Shown here piece after piece: positions 45,470-56,479 of a DNA stretch of 64,000 bases (the stretch's first letter is position 1; each line of letters begins with the position of its first letter). The DNA lies in NCBI GenBank assembly GCA_051453625.1, contig JBOZIK010000001.1:190510335-190574334 (forward strand). The letters are read 5' to 3'. Position numbers and translations under genes: made by a program. Below the pieces are notes generated by a model, which saw only the letters and a list, made by a program, of their open reading frames with translations, searched no databases and was not told the origin of the DNA. This DNA is from Welwitschia mirabilis. Taxonomy: Eukaryota; Gnetophyta; Gnetopsida; Welwitschiales.

Positions 45470-48400
45470 ATTTGTTATGATTTGTTAATTGAATTATCAG
45501 CTTACTTTCTCTTATAATAATTATAGCAATTGTATATAATGAAGAGGATTTAATCTATAAAATTAATTAATAAATCATTAAATTAATGATTTTCTAAATA
45601 AATATCTTAAGAATCATAAAATTCTAAAAAACGTATATTAGTAATAGTAGATTATTTTTCCCCTTCTTTCCTTCCAAGTCTTGATTTTTAATTTTCTTTA
45701 CAACTAGTATGAGTATTTATATCAATATATCAATGGATACAACTTTTCAACATAATTAGTAAATAATTAATCAATTTAAATATTTTGCTAATTTCTTTTT
45801 AGGACTATGTATTTAAGCTTAAACATATCATAATGAACCATAAAATTACACTAGTTGTATGCTAGAATTAAAGCTTTAATATTTAAAACTTTAATAAATA
45901 ATGTTATTAATGACCACCAAAACATAAATATTACTTCATTTTTATCACTTAAGCAATACTTGTATCATGACATGTTCACTTTTTTTAATTGATAAAAATC
46001 TCATAAAATATTAATTTCATGATCAATTGTATAGCTCATCTAATTTATTATCTAATATTATGGATAATCATGAATAACATGAATATTAGAGGGGGAGGAT
46101 GTTGAAACTAAAATTTTTTATGATCATAGTGTCATTTCCTTACAACTATAACTATCACAATTGCCCATATGAATAATTTAGTTACACATAGGGATCCAAA
46201 ATATGCCAAGAAAGGCATACAAATCTCTAAACTAATGACCTTCTAAATGAAGGATAAATGTCCCATAAATTTTTATTACCACTTCATGAACAATATGATG
46301 GATATCTATTTAGCCTTATTTACTATTAAAAATTCATAATAAAATGATGATATGTTAGAAATTATCATAAGAATAGCTTAATTCTATTTTAAATTATTAG
46401 AAAATAGTTTTCCATCCTTGTTGAAATCTTTTACTAGTAGTATTGAATAGAAATATTATCCTAAACAAAATCTAAGTGACAATAAAAATCATCTCCTTGC
46501 ATTTATTAACACTATGAAAATAATAATATTTGATTTTTTTAAACATTTTGATATAATGTCTTTGATTAAAAAATGAAAGGGATTTGGAAAGTTTATCTAC
46601 TCATAGATTCTTTATAGACATCTAAGATACTTGCAAGTCTTTTAAATGACTTTATTAATTGTCACATTTATTTCTTTAATAGCTTTGATATTTTTGAGAT
46701 TGTAGAAATCTAGGAAGATAAAGAAATTTCATGTTTATTAGTATTTGATTTTATTCTTACTTCTTTTCCTTACTTAAAAAAGATAATGTAGACCATCTAA
46801 AGGTTTGAGTACTTTAATTCATAATATGTAAGTGATTTTTACAATTATGCCTTGATAAAATTTAGTAAACTAAACATGTTAAGGCTATAAATAACATGGT
46901 TATCATTGATATTTTATTTATCAAGATTCAAGATTGTCATTATCAAATTTTTATTAAAAATAATTGATAATTGGGTTTAACTATGTAAAATGTCCTAAGT
47001 TAAGTATTTTTTTACTAGAGCACAAATATTGAGGAGATCAATGTCATTATGATATTTATGGTACCATCAACATTTTGAAACATGATGGATCCTGCAAAAA
47101 ATTAAGCATAGATTAAATTCTATATAATAACATTAAATCTACATAGAGTAGTAAAAGTGGAATTAAATGCCAAAAAATAAGAAAGTTTATAAAAGAGTTA
47201 AGATTCACTTGATTAATATTAAAGATTAAACAATATTACTTTGAGTAGGTCTACTATATCTCAATGTATCAAGCATGTGAAATAAAATGTAAAAATCCAA
47301 TCCTTTGGTTATATAAGCACAAACTACCTTAAGGATTCAAGAACCTTTTAACTCATCTTTGGTCTAATTCGTATCTCCATTGGATTCATTCCACATTTTA
47401 CATTGACATTTCTATTTTCCTTGATTTTCATTAATCCCACTATGGTTTCCATGGCTATGATAATGGATTATGTTATTATGAGGTATCAAGTCCCTTTTCT
47501 CCCTTCCTAAGCATTTGGGATTGATTGTTTCATTGGGTAACTTCCTTGATAAGCTTAAGGATATACTCAAGATAGAATTTCTATTTACTATAGTGATTAC
47601 ATTATTGGTTAATTCAATTTAATTTATGATTAAACCTAGTCTTGTTACCATAATTGATTCATTTATGATTACTCACATTGCAATACTTTATTTTAAATGT
47701 TCTTTATTATTTTAAGTTTTGTTACTTTAATGTTTTATTAAGGTTTTAATAGGGTAGGTGATTAATTTATTAGGGTTTATAACATTTTTTATCTTTATCT
47801 ATTTTTCTTCATTTTATTAAGATGATCCATCTTTGAATGGGGGTGATATTTTCCTATTATAAGTTCTTTTCATTTATGCTTATAACATTTAAGATTTGTA
47901 GTAGATGATTTGTCATTTATCAATAAAACTGTTCTTTCATAACGATCTATCATTTTAGATTAAAGAAATTATGGTGATTTTTGTGATTCCTTTGTTAAGA
48001 TTTTTTTTAGTTCCTTGTAGAGTAAATAATCATTTCTAGTACTTAATGAAAGAGATTTTCTATTATTATTCATTCTTTGCATTTTATAAAATACTACTTT
48101 ATGTCAATATACTATATCTAGGTTTGAATAATTGTAAGATTTAGAATTCCCTTATGTTTCTTCTAGAAGAACAATAATTAAGGTTATATGTACTATAATA
48201 AATAATCTTAGTTTATATTTTAAGATTGATAATTATACTATAAATGCTAAGATGTATTTTTGAATATATCTGTTAATAATAGTTTTCAAGGATTATAAAG
48301 TTTTTGATGCTAATGCTATGGATTGTATTAATAATATTATCCTTAGTAAAAAGAAAAAAAATCTTTGTCTTTTCTAACCTTTTTTACTTTTGCTTTGAAT

Positions 48401-48536
48401 CCAACCATTACAATATTTTTAAACAAAAGAGTAAAGAATCTTTTGAATTTAAAAATCATTTTCATAAATATTATTGCTTTATATCTTGATACTATGTAAG
48501 TCCATTCTTAATTATTTTATTTTCATTTACTATAGA
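45470..48536. other. unassigned AT-rich stretch with an orphan LTR-like start
   Basis: No coding domain is recognised. On the minus strand the right part would be the place for the LINE endonuclease, but I see no signature. A polypurine-tract-like run at 46087-46099 is listed separately. A small open frame at 48304-48489 has no family features. Confidence 0.4.
46087..46101 (+). other. orphan polypurine tract followed by TG
   Basis: ttagagggggagga leads into tgttgaaactaaaat at 46100, which looks like the junction of an internal region with a 3' LTR. A TATA-like ggttatataagcacaaact at about 47307 would suit such an LTR. No internal coding region or second LTR copy is seen. Confidence 0.35.
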
Positions 48537-48541
48537 GAGAC
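48537..48541 (+). repeat. element D left target-site duplication (gagac)
   Basis: gagac here is repeated exactly at 60096-60100, just after the 3' LTR. This fixes both ends of element D. Confidence 0.85.
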
Positions 48542-48754
48542 TACTGGCAAAATTCAGTTTTGATGATTCTATTTGTCAAATATATTATGCTATTACATAG
48601 ATAGATTAAATTAGAGAAAACTAGATCATGAAAAGCATTAGTCCATGTCAAACCTTAAAGTTCATATTTCATAGACCATTCAGCTTAGAATCCACAAATG
48701 CTAAATCACAACTGATTAAAAAATGTATATAGAATTAAAGATATTTTTGAAAAA

Positions 48755-49115
48755 GACATCTGTAAAATCAAAGACATCTATGATGAACTAGATTTAAATT
48801 AAAAAAAATATGTTTACCTTAAAGAAGATGTTTATGCTAAAGCAAGGATCTGATACAGGTAAAATATGTATATCATGTTAAAGACGTCTATACTGAACTA
48901 GAATAGGTAATAGGGATAAATTATAATTTGATGAATTATCTATATTCTATAGAATCAATTAGGTTTTACATGTTAGAATCATGATCATTAAGGATCATAG
49001 GAACTATAGTTTAGGTTTCATAAAAATTTGGGTAGGTTGACCAAAGATGTCTCCCATGTTAAAGATGTTTTCTTGATAAAAGACATCCCCCACCTTGAAG
49101 ACATCTATACTAAAA
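48755..49115. repeat. dispersed AGACGTCT palindrome array in Cop-D 5' LTR
   Basis: An exact agacgtct lies at 48882-48889. About eight further variants (agacatct, agatgtct, agatgttt, agacatcc) lie around it, most preceded by aa(a/g). The 3' LTR has the same array at about 58785-59210. ACGT is the core bound by plant bZIP factors; binding here is an inference. Confidence 0.72.
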
Positions 49116-49888
49116 TTTTATGGAAAAATAAAATATCCATTGCACACCCAATGATTATCCATTTTTATTCATTTTGTAGTGGTTACAAGCTTTAAACAAC
49201 CATTTCTCTAGGTGAAGAGCTAAAAGAACATAAAAAGAGATAAAGTCATAACTTAATAGATAGATCTAACATACGTATGCATGCACAAAAACATGGGTGA
49301 TTGGATTTATTCATAAAGTGTTTAAGATATTTTTTGGAAGCTACTTTTAAGTGATTACATCATTCAATCATTGGCTTCTTCAATGTTTCATAACTTTCAT
49401 CTTTAGCACTTGTGGAAGATGACAACAATAGAGAACTCAAGTTCTTTATCAAAGACATATCATTTTAGACTTGTTGTTTTATTATTATCATTATTTGTTA
49501 GATCTAAATTATTGGAATATCATATTTTTTAATACTCTTATTATAGTCCATTTCTTTTTATCAGATCTAAGGATCCCTTACTAGAATTTCATATTATAAG
49601 AAAACCCTTCTATAAGTGTACTTTTGTGAGTGCTTTTGAGCATGTTTTATTATTATGTCTTTAGATATCCTTGAAAGGAAGAGAGTGCTACCTTGTAAGA
49701 AGCATCTTACATCGCATTAGTTCTTATGAGCACATTTTTGTTATTATGNNNNNNNNNNGAGGAAGAAAGTGTTTCCTTAAGAGGAGTATCTCATATTATT
49801 TGTAAGGTTGATGGTGCTCCAAAACCTCTATTTTTACAAGTTAAGGATATCTAGAGATATGAGAGGAAGCTATCCTTTATGTGTGGAT

Positions 49889-50002
49889 GTACCCAGGTTA
49901 GGAAACCACATTATTTTAGTAAGGGTGTACCCAGGTTGGGAAACCACATTATTTTAGTAAGGGTGTACCCAGGTTGGGAAACCACATTATTTTAGTAAGG
50001 TA
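49889..50002. repeat. 38-bp triplication in Cop-D 5' LTR
   Basis: Units start gtacccaggtt at 49889, 49927 and 49965, with exact 38-bp period and near-identical sequence. The 3' LTR has one copy (about 59986-60022). The copies are much more alike than the two LTRs are, so the triplication is recent, or is an assembly artefact. Confidence 0.9.
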
Positions 50003-50088
50003 TTCATTATATAGTTTTTATTTTTTGGTTAAATTTATTTTTGGTAGACCTCATTCACTCCTCCTCATTGAGTTTAATGATTCTTAAG

Positions 50089-50100
50089 TGTATCAAAGTG
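50089..50100 (+). other. Cop-D primer binding site (initiator tRNA-Met type)
   Basis: tgtatcaaagtg, followed by gg, lies two bases after the LTR end and matches the tRNA-Met primer site apart from transitions and one mismatch. Confidence 0.8.
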
Positions 50101-50137
50101 GGTACTCACAAAAAATAGTAACTTTCTTAAGTGAACG

Positions 50138-51600
50138 ATGGAAGGGATATCATCCATTAGACCTCCACTCTTTGATGGGACTAACTATGCCTATTAAAAG
50201 ATGAGGATGTGGGTGTACTTATAGTCTTAATAGCTTAAGGTTTATTAAATCATTAAAGATGAATACTTAGAATCTATAAAAACTATAACAGATGTTACAA
50301 GAGACACCATCACACAATTAAGCCTAAAAGGGACTAAGAAGATAAAGGAAAGACAACCTTCATGTTTGATTAAAAAGCAAAGAATTCTCTCTACTCAACT
50401 CTTATAATGGAGGAATTTAATAAAATAGCTAGATGCAAAATAGCATAAGAGATATAGAACGTTCTACTGGGGACATATGAATGAACTTGTATCATCAAGC
50501 AATCAAAACTTCTTATTTGAACAAATCAATATGAAAATCTCAAAATGAAAAATGATGAGAGAGTTCATGAATATATCAAAAGAGTCTTCAACATTATGAA
50601 TGCTATATATGGCCTTAGTAAAAGACTTTCTAAGACAAAGATAATATAAAGGTTGTTAGATCCTTGACTCCAGAATATAGGCCTTAGACAATAGCCATAG
50701 AAGAATCAAGAGATTTCAACTCAGTGAAGATTGAAAAATTAAAAAGTGCTCTAATAGCTTAAAAAATGAATCTCATTCAAGATGATGCTTTAAAAAAGAA
50801 GCGTATTGCTCTTAAAGCTAGAGAAAGTACAAGATAATATTTTCAAAAAAAAACAAAGGAAGAATAAGAAGGAGATAACTCTAAGGATGATGTTGATGAA
50901 GAACTTGCCCTTATCACAAGGTGAGTTAAAAGACTTTTATTATGGAAGAATAACAAAAATAAGGATTATCATAAATCATCTAGATTTCAAGCTAGAGGTA
51001 AGTCTAAAGGTAAGATTCTAGTAGTACTATATTTTCTTCTAAATATAATAATTCCAAGTTAGAATGTTGGGTGTATCAAGGAGGAGTACCCATAGCATTA
51101 AAATGTTCTAGTTGTAATAGAATGCAAGAAAAAGCATAAAAGAAAGAGCATAAGAAAAAGAGATCCTTCTTCATAAGTTGGGATGATGATGAAAAAGTAA
51201 TTGAGGTATAAATATCTAATGACAAAAAAGATAATCCATCCTATATAGCCCTTCTATATATTCAAAAGTAAAATGATAAAAGGAAAGAAAAATCTAAATC
51301 AAACAATGAAGGTGAAATAGGTATGGATCTTCAAGAAATGTATGATTTAATTTTTGAATAATTCATTAAATTGTAAAAAGTATATACCAAAATGAAAAAA
51401 TTACTTTATTATCACAAATTAAATTATCAAAAGGAAAAGGATTATTACAATTAGTTATCATCTAAAAACTTAGCTCTTAAAGCTAAGATTAGTAAACTAA
51501 CATATGAATGAAATCATGTAAGATAGGAACTTTCTGACTCAAAAAATTTAAGAAAAGAAGAAATTATACATCATGCTTACACAATGAAGCAGCCCAAATT
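50138..51600 (+). pseudogene. Cop-D gag (decayed)
   Basis: The ATG at 50138 opens MEGISSIRPPLFDGTNYAY, then a stop, then KMRMWVYL: the F-D-G-x-N-Y-x-x-W-K-x-R-M start of Sirevirus-type gag, with Trp turned to stop. The UBN2 core is seen at about 50530-50720. The zinc knuckle region at about 51100-51150 keeps little more than KCSSCNRM. The C-terminal frame from about 51170 reads SWDDDEKVIEV, then DNPSYIALLYIQK, MDLQEMYDLIFE and lysine-rich coiled-coil-like pieces, typical of the long C-terminus in this lineage. Confidence 0.82.
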
Positions 51601-51859
51601 ATAAAAGTGATTTGGGTCATAATAAAGAATCCATTAGAACTTCAGCTTCTTTGTTTAATAAATGGAACTACAAATCAAAGTGTGAGCATTTAGTATTTAT
51701 AAATAATATTATCTATTAATCTTGATATAAACAAGATCATTATCAATTTAATTATCTAATGAAATTTAAAAATAGATATTACACTAACAGTGCCAAAAGG
51801 CCAAGAAGTATGTTATAACGTTTTATGTAGGCTAAACAAAAGAAAATATGGATTCTAAA

Positions 51860-52260
51860 TCAAAAGTAGTACTATTAGCACAAATTGCACTACAAGCAGT
51901 AAAAAATCATGCTTGGCATATTGACAGTGGACATTCAAGGCACATGATTGGAGGTAAACTAGAAACAAAGGAGTGGTCATCTTTGGAAATAACATAAAAG
52001 AATCTACCAGAGGTATTAAAACCATCGAATGAGGTAACCTACCTCACATAAAAAATGTTTTTTTATAGAAAAGTTGCAACATAATCTTTTAAACATTACT
52101 CAATTATGTGATGCAAATTTTTTTATTACTTTTACTAAAGATGATTATGTTATTAAAGGACATAGCTCAACCAAAGTCTTATTTATTCGTATTAGAAAGT
52201 CAAATGTCTATATCACTACTCTATAAGATATTTCTAATAAGGAAACCAAGGGTTTATTAA
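51860..52260 (+). pseudogene. Cop-D retropepsin and pre-integrase segment (decayed)
   Basis: At about 51909-51945 the frame reads AWHIDSGHSRHMIGG, the copia protease active site with Asp-Ser-Gly kept and the following Cys read as His. Flap and C-terminal parts are broken by stops and a frame change. Around 52085-52110 QLCDAN is left of the S-Q-L-C-D block. About 52250-52290 GLLSIITQMKL precedes the integrase zinc region. Confidence 0.78.
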
Positions 52261-52289
52261 GTATTATAACTCAAATGAAGTTATGACAT

Positions 52290-53166
52290 AGAAATATTAG
52301 ACAAATAAACAAAGATTAGCTAAAAATCTTGTCTACAAAAGAAACGATAAGAGAAATTCCTAAGTTGAAAAACATTAATAATTAAGTTTGTGAAGCATGC
52401 CAAAAAGAAAAGAAACAAGGGCAAGATTTTGTTAAGAAAAATACTATCACAATTTAACATCCTTTAGATCTTTCACATCTTAATATTGTTGGTCCATCTC
52501 CTATAAAATATCTTAGTAAGAAAAGATACTATTTAACTGTTATTGATGATTACTCTCATTATACATGGATAGACTTCCTTTTACATAAGGATGAGGCATT
52601 TAACATTTTCTCTAAACTATGTATTAGGTTATAAAATAAAAAATGGTATAAGATTAAGATGATAGAAAGTGAAAATGGTAATGAATTTAATAATGCAAAG
52701 TTCAAAATTTTTATAAATAGTTTGGAATTCTCCACTAATTCCTTGGAGCAAAAACTCCACCACAAAATGGAGTGGCTGAAAGGAAGAATAGATTTCTAAA
52801 TGAAATGGTGAAAATAATATACATGATAAATAGGTTCCTTATCATTTTTAAATAGAAGCCATCAACACTACATGTTACATTTTCAATCAAGTTATGATAA
52901 GACATTTTACTTCTAAAACTTCATATGAGTTATGGTCTGGTAAGAAACTATCTATAAGCCATTTTAATATGTTTGGATCAAAACGATTTATCTTAAATGA
53001 AAAGGACAAGTTAAGAAAATTTGATTCCCAAGTTAACAATGGTATTTTTCTAGGATATTCCATGATCAGTAAAGCTTACCAAGTATTCAACAATAAAAAT
53101 CACATAGTAGAGGAAATCATTAATGTTAAAATAAGTGATACCGACTCAAATTATATCCTTGTATAA
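52290..53166 (+). pseudogene. Cop-D integrase (decayed, catalytic residues altered)
   Basis: About 52290-52410 gives HRNIRQINKD and VCEACQKEKKQ, the zinc-binding H-H-C-C end. The frame from about 52454 reads HLNIVGP, then YYLTVIDDYSHYTWIDFL, and SENGNEFNNAKF; the first catalytic Asp reads Asn and the second Glu. After a frame change QNGVAERKNR at 52763-52792 keeps the catalytic Glu. The C-terminal open frame (52894-53166) shows TSYELWSGKKLSISHFNMFG, then NGIFLGYSMISKAYQVFN, the conserved post-integrase region. The enzyme would insert cDNA; this copy cannot. Confidence 0.88.
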
Positions 53167-53202
53167 GATGAATATATTATTATGTAGATTGATCAACCAT
53201 TT

Positions 53203-53302
53203 NNNNNNNNNNNNNNNNNNNNNNNNNNNNNNNNNNNNNNNNNNNNNNNNNNNNNNNNNNNNNNNNNNNNNNNNNNNNNNNNNNNNNNNNNNNNNNNNNN
53301 NN
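53203..53302. other. 100-N gap with duplicated flanks (probable unmerged overlap)
   Basis: The 47 bp at 53156-53202 recur exactly at 53303-53349. The gap falls between integrase and RT of element D, and the copia linker is of normal size once the duplicate is discounted. Confidence 0.9.
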
Positions 53303-53539
53303 TCCTTGTATAAGATGAATATATTATTATGTAGATTGATCAACCATTTAGTTATCTTCAAGTTCAATCAGATATTGAGGAGGAGAAAGAAGAATAAACA
53401 TATAAAGTAAATCTTTCAAACATGATCAGACTAAAGAAGAATCACTCTACAACCAATATAATAGGTAGTCCTTCCGATGGTATTCAAACTTAAAGCTATA
53501 CTAAAGAATTATGCAGATTTCTAGCTTATATCTCATAGG

Positions 53540-54260
53540 TAGAACTAATAACCTTTAATGAAGCTAAGAGAGATGAACATTAGATGCTAACGATGCAAGA
53601 GAAGCTTAATCAGTTTGAAAGATGTAATGTTTGAAATCTCACTCTAAGGCCATCTAGTAAACTTGTTATTGACACAAAGTAGGTTTTTAAAAACAAAATA
53701 GATAAACATGCTAATGTGATTAGAAACAAAGCAATATTAGTTATTAAAAGATACAATAAAGGCATAGGATTTGAAGAAACCTTTACACCAGTAGCACATA
53801 TGGAGTCAATAAGAATGCTCTTAGCCTTCTCATGTGTCAAAGGATTCAAACTCTACTAAATGAATGTTAAAAGTGTTTTTCCAAATGGAGTAATTTAAGA
53901 GGAAGTGTATGTTAAGAAACCTAAAGGATTTACAAATTCTTACAAATTAGATTATGTTTACAAATTGAAAAAGGCTCTTTATGATCTCAAGAAAGAACCT
54001 AGGCCTAGTATAAAAAAATTATCTAATCATTTAATAGAAAAAAATTCAAAAGAGGTACATTTCAATGTTACATTATTTATTAAAAGGGATGGTAAGGATT
54101 TTATTATTATACAAATATATGTAGATGATATTATTTTTGAAGCTACTAATTCATTATGATGTAATAAGTTTGCTGAGATGATGTAGGATGAATTTGAAAT
54201 GAGTCTCATAGAAGAGATAGGAAATTCTTGGGGCTACAAATTGTGCAACATAAATAAAGT
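53540..54260 (+). pseudogene. Cop-D reverse transcriptase (decayed, YVDD retained)
   Basis: The RT start reads FNEAKRDEH, then LTMQEKLNQFERCNV and VFKNKID at 53556-53705. Next come KGIGFEETFTPVAHMESIRM and LAFSCVKGFKLY, then the open frame 53905-54159 with YVKKPKGFTNSYKLDYVYKL, KKALYDLKKEPRPS and the catalytic YVDDIIFEATN (54118-54150). Both catalytic Asp of YVDD are intact. Stops and frame changes lie at 53860-53900 and after 54159. YVDDIIF(G/E)ATN is characteristic of the SIRE-type copia RT. Confidence 0.9.
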
Positions 54261-54399
54261 ACATTTAATTCCTAAACTAAATATATTAAAATTTTTTAGT
54301 CAAATATGGTTTATATGTATAAATCCAAAGATATTCTAATGATTAAAAGCACAAAACTAGAAAAAGATAAGCATGGTAATAAGGTTGATCAAAATCTGC

Positions 54400-55015
54400 A
54401 CAAAGGTATGATTAGCAGTTTATTGTATCTTAGTGCTAATAGAACTAATATTACTTTGAGTGTAGGAAGAGAATAACATCTTACAGTAGTCAAAATAATT
54501 TTTCATTATTTAAAAGATACTACTAAGTAGAACCTTTAGTATTCAAAGGGTTCCTACCTTGATGTAGTTAGATATTGTGATGTAGATTGGGCAGCATGTA
54601 AAGATGATAAGAGAAGTACAAGTGGAACCTGCTTCTTTATTGGGTACATTTTATAACTTGGAGTAGCAAAAAGAAAAATTCAACTACTCTATCAATTGCT
54701 AAAGCCAAATATATTACTGTTAAAAGTTGTTGTGTAGAGCTACTTTGGATGAAGCAAACATTAAAAGATTTTAGACTCTTCTTTATGAGAAGAAAAGTGC
54801 TATCAACATCTTGAAGAATCAAATATAACATTTCAAAATCAAACACATAGAGATCAACTATCATTTTCTCAAAGAGCACATACAAAACAAGAACATTATG
54901 ATGTAATATATTAGTATTAATTATCAACTTGCTAACATATTCACTAAACCATTAAGTAGTAAAAGTTTTGTAAAATTGTATAGGAAGTTGGGAATTGGGC
55001 CTTACCCTATTAGGT
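54400..55015 (+). pseudogene. Cop-D RNase H (decayed)
   Basis: At about 54568-54645 the frame reads RYCDVDWAACKDDKRSTSGT then CFFIG, the copia RNase H start with catalytic Asp. Then SKKKNSTTLSIAKAKYITVK, SCCVELLWMKQTLKDF, KHIEINYHFLKEHI and QLANIFTKPLSSKSFVK follow to about 54990. The order and spacing are complete, though several stops and frame changes occur. It ends with the usual R-x-x-L-G. Confidence 0.88.
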
Positions 55016-55478
55016 AAGTTATTAGGTAATATCATTCAAATCTCAACTCCACTTTATGATATTCTATGAGTTGAGATTATAGTTAGATGCTGAAATAGTA
55101 AAATTTTGTGAATGTTACTTTAGTTTTTCAATGTAATAATATTAGTATAATATTAGTTGTAGAAAATATCAAAGATTTTGTATTTCTTAAGGAAGGCATC
55201 TTTAGTTTTATAGACATCTATNNNNNNNNNNTCTTTAAAGAAGACGTCTTTAAATTTCCAAACATCTTTGAATGTTAGGTATTCTTTTTTAATGTTTTAA
55301 AATAGATGTCTTTGAATAAGTAGACATTTTTACAATATGAAAAATGGCTTATAAAATTTTTAATAGCATATATCTTTCATCTAAATGGATGTCTACTATT
55401 GTCCTTCTAGATGTCTTTCAGTAGGTAGACATCTTTCAAAAACTATTGCAAAATTAAAAAATGCGTCAAAAACTAGGG
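55016..55478 (+). promoter_or_regulatory. internal AGACGTCT motif cluster upstream of Cop-D third ORF
   Basis: After RNase H, non-coding DNA carries a second cluster of the LTR palindrome: gacatctat at 55212, exact agacgtct at 55242-55249, then gatgtctttg, gtagacattttt, gatgtctact, gatgtctttcagtaggtaga and acatctttc up to 55440. It lies outside the LTRs, ahead of the third ORF. A 10-N gap (55222-55231) and a 778-N gap (55479-56256) interrupt it, so a TATA box cannot be checked. Confidence 0.6.
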
Positions 55479-56256
55479 NNNNNNNNNNNNNNNNNNNNNN
55501 NNNNNNNNNNNNNNNNNNNNNNNNNNNNNNNNNNNNNNNNNNNNNNNNNNNNNNNNNNNNNNNNNNNNNNNNNNNNNNNNNNNNNNNNNNNNNNNNNNNN
55601 NNNNNNNNNNNNNNNNNNNNNNNNNNNNNNNNNNNNNNNNNNNNNNNNNNNNNNNNNNNNNNNNNNNNNNNNNNNNNNNNNNNNNNNNNNNNNNNNNNNN
55701 NNNNNNNNNNNNNNNNNNNNNNNNNNNNNNNNNNNNNNNNNNNNNNNNNNNNNNNNNNNNNNNNNNNNNNNNNNNNNNNNNNNNNNNNNNNNNNNNNNNN
55801 NNNNNNNNNNNNNNNNNNNNNNNNNNNNNNNNNNNNNNNNNNNNNNNNNNNNNNNNNNNNNNNNNNNNNNNNNNNNNNNNNNNNNNNNNNNNNNNNNNNN
55901 NNNNNNNNNNNNNNNNNNNNNNNNNNNNNNNNNNNNNNNNNNNNNNNNNNNNNNNNNNNNNNNNNNNNNNNNNNNNNNNNNNNNNNNNNNNNNNNNNNNN
56001 NNNNNNNNNNNNNNNNNNNNNNNNNNNNNNNNNNNNNNNNNNNNNNNNNNNNNNNNNNNNNNNNNNNNNNNNNNNNNNNNNNNNNNNNNNNNNNNNNNNN
56101 NNNNNNNNNNNNNNNNNNNNNNNNNNNNNNNNNNNNNNNNNNNNNNNNNNNNNNNNNNNNNNNNNNNNNNNNNNNNNNNNNNNNNNNNNNNNNNNNNNNN
56201 NNNNNNNNNNNNNNNNNNNNNNNNNNNNNNNNNNNNNNNNNNNNNNNNNNNNNNNN
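55479..56256. other. 778-N gap ahead of Cop-D third ORF
   Basis: The flanks are not duplicated and no sister copy covers this place, so the missing length is open. Open frames drawn across it are artefacts of the Ns. Confidence 0.7.
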
Positions 56257-56479
56257 TTATTTTCAATCCTCCACTTAGTAAGTATCCCTCTAAAAGATCT
56301 TGTTCAAGGTTGTTTTTCTTAGATTTTTTTTGTGAAGACGTTTTGGACTTAGTAGACATCTCCATAGCTAACATAAACAATTGTCTTTTCTCTTATGAGT
56401 GCTCATTTTTCTTGATTCTTTTGTATACTAGTAGATTTCATTTTAGTTCTTTATATATTTTCAAAAATAATAAGGATAA

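Larger units (their letters stand above)
48542..50086 (+). repeat. Cop-D 5' LTR with GACGTC-type motif array
   Basis: Aligns with 58603-60095. It holds the agacatct/agatgtct/agacgtct array (48755-49110), a 10-N gap (49749-49758) facing about 20 bp in the sister LTR, and a 38-bp triplication (49889-50002) absent from the sister. It ends ttctta just before the primer site. Confidence 0.9.

Noticed and set aside
47470-47490. ggtatcaagtccc as a second copia primer site
   Set aside because: Only a short match, no LTR end before it and no gag after it; it is downstream of the weak orphan LTR candidate, but the case is not strong enough.
48304-48489. Plus-strand frame of 61 codons next to element D
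   Set aside because: Hydrophobic and phenylalanine-rich, as expected of random AT-rich DNA, with no family signature.
53610-53849. Minus-strand frame of 79 codons
   Set aside because: Shadow of the element D reverse transcriptase.
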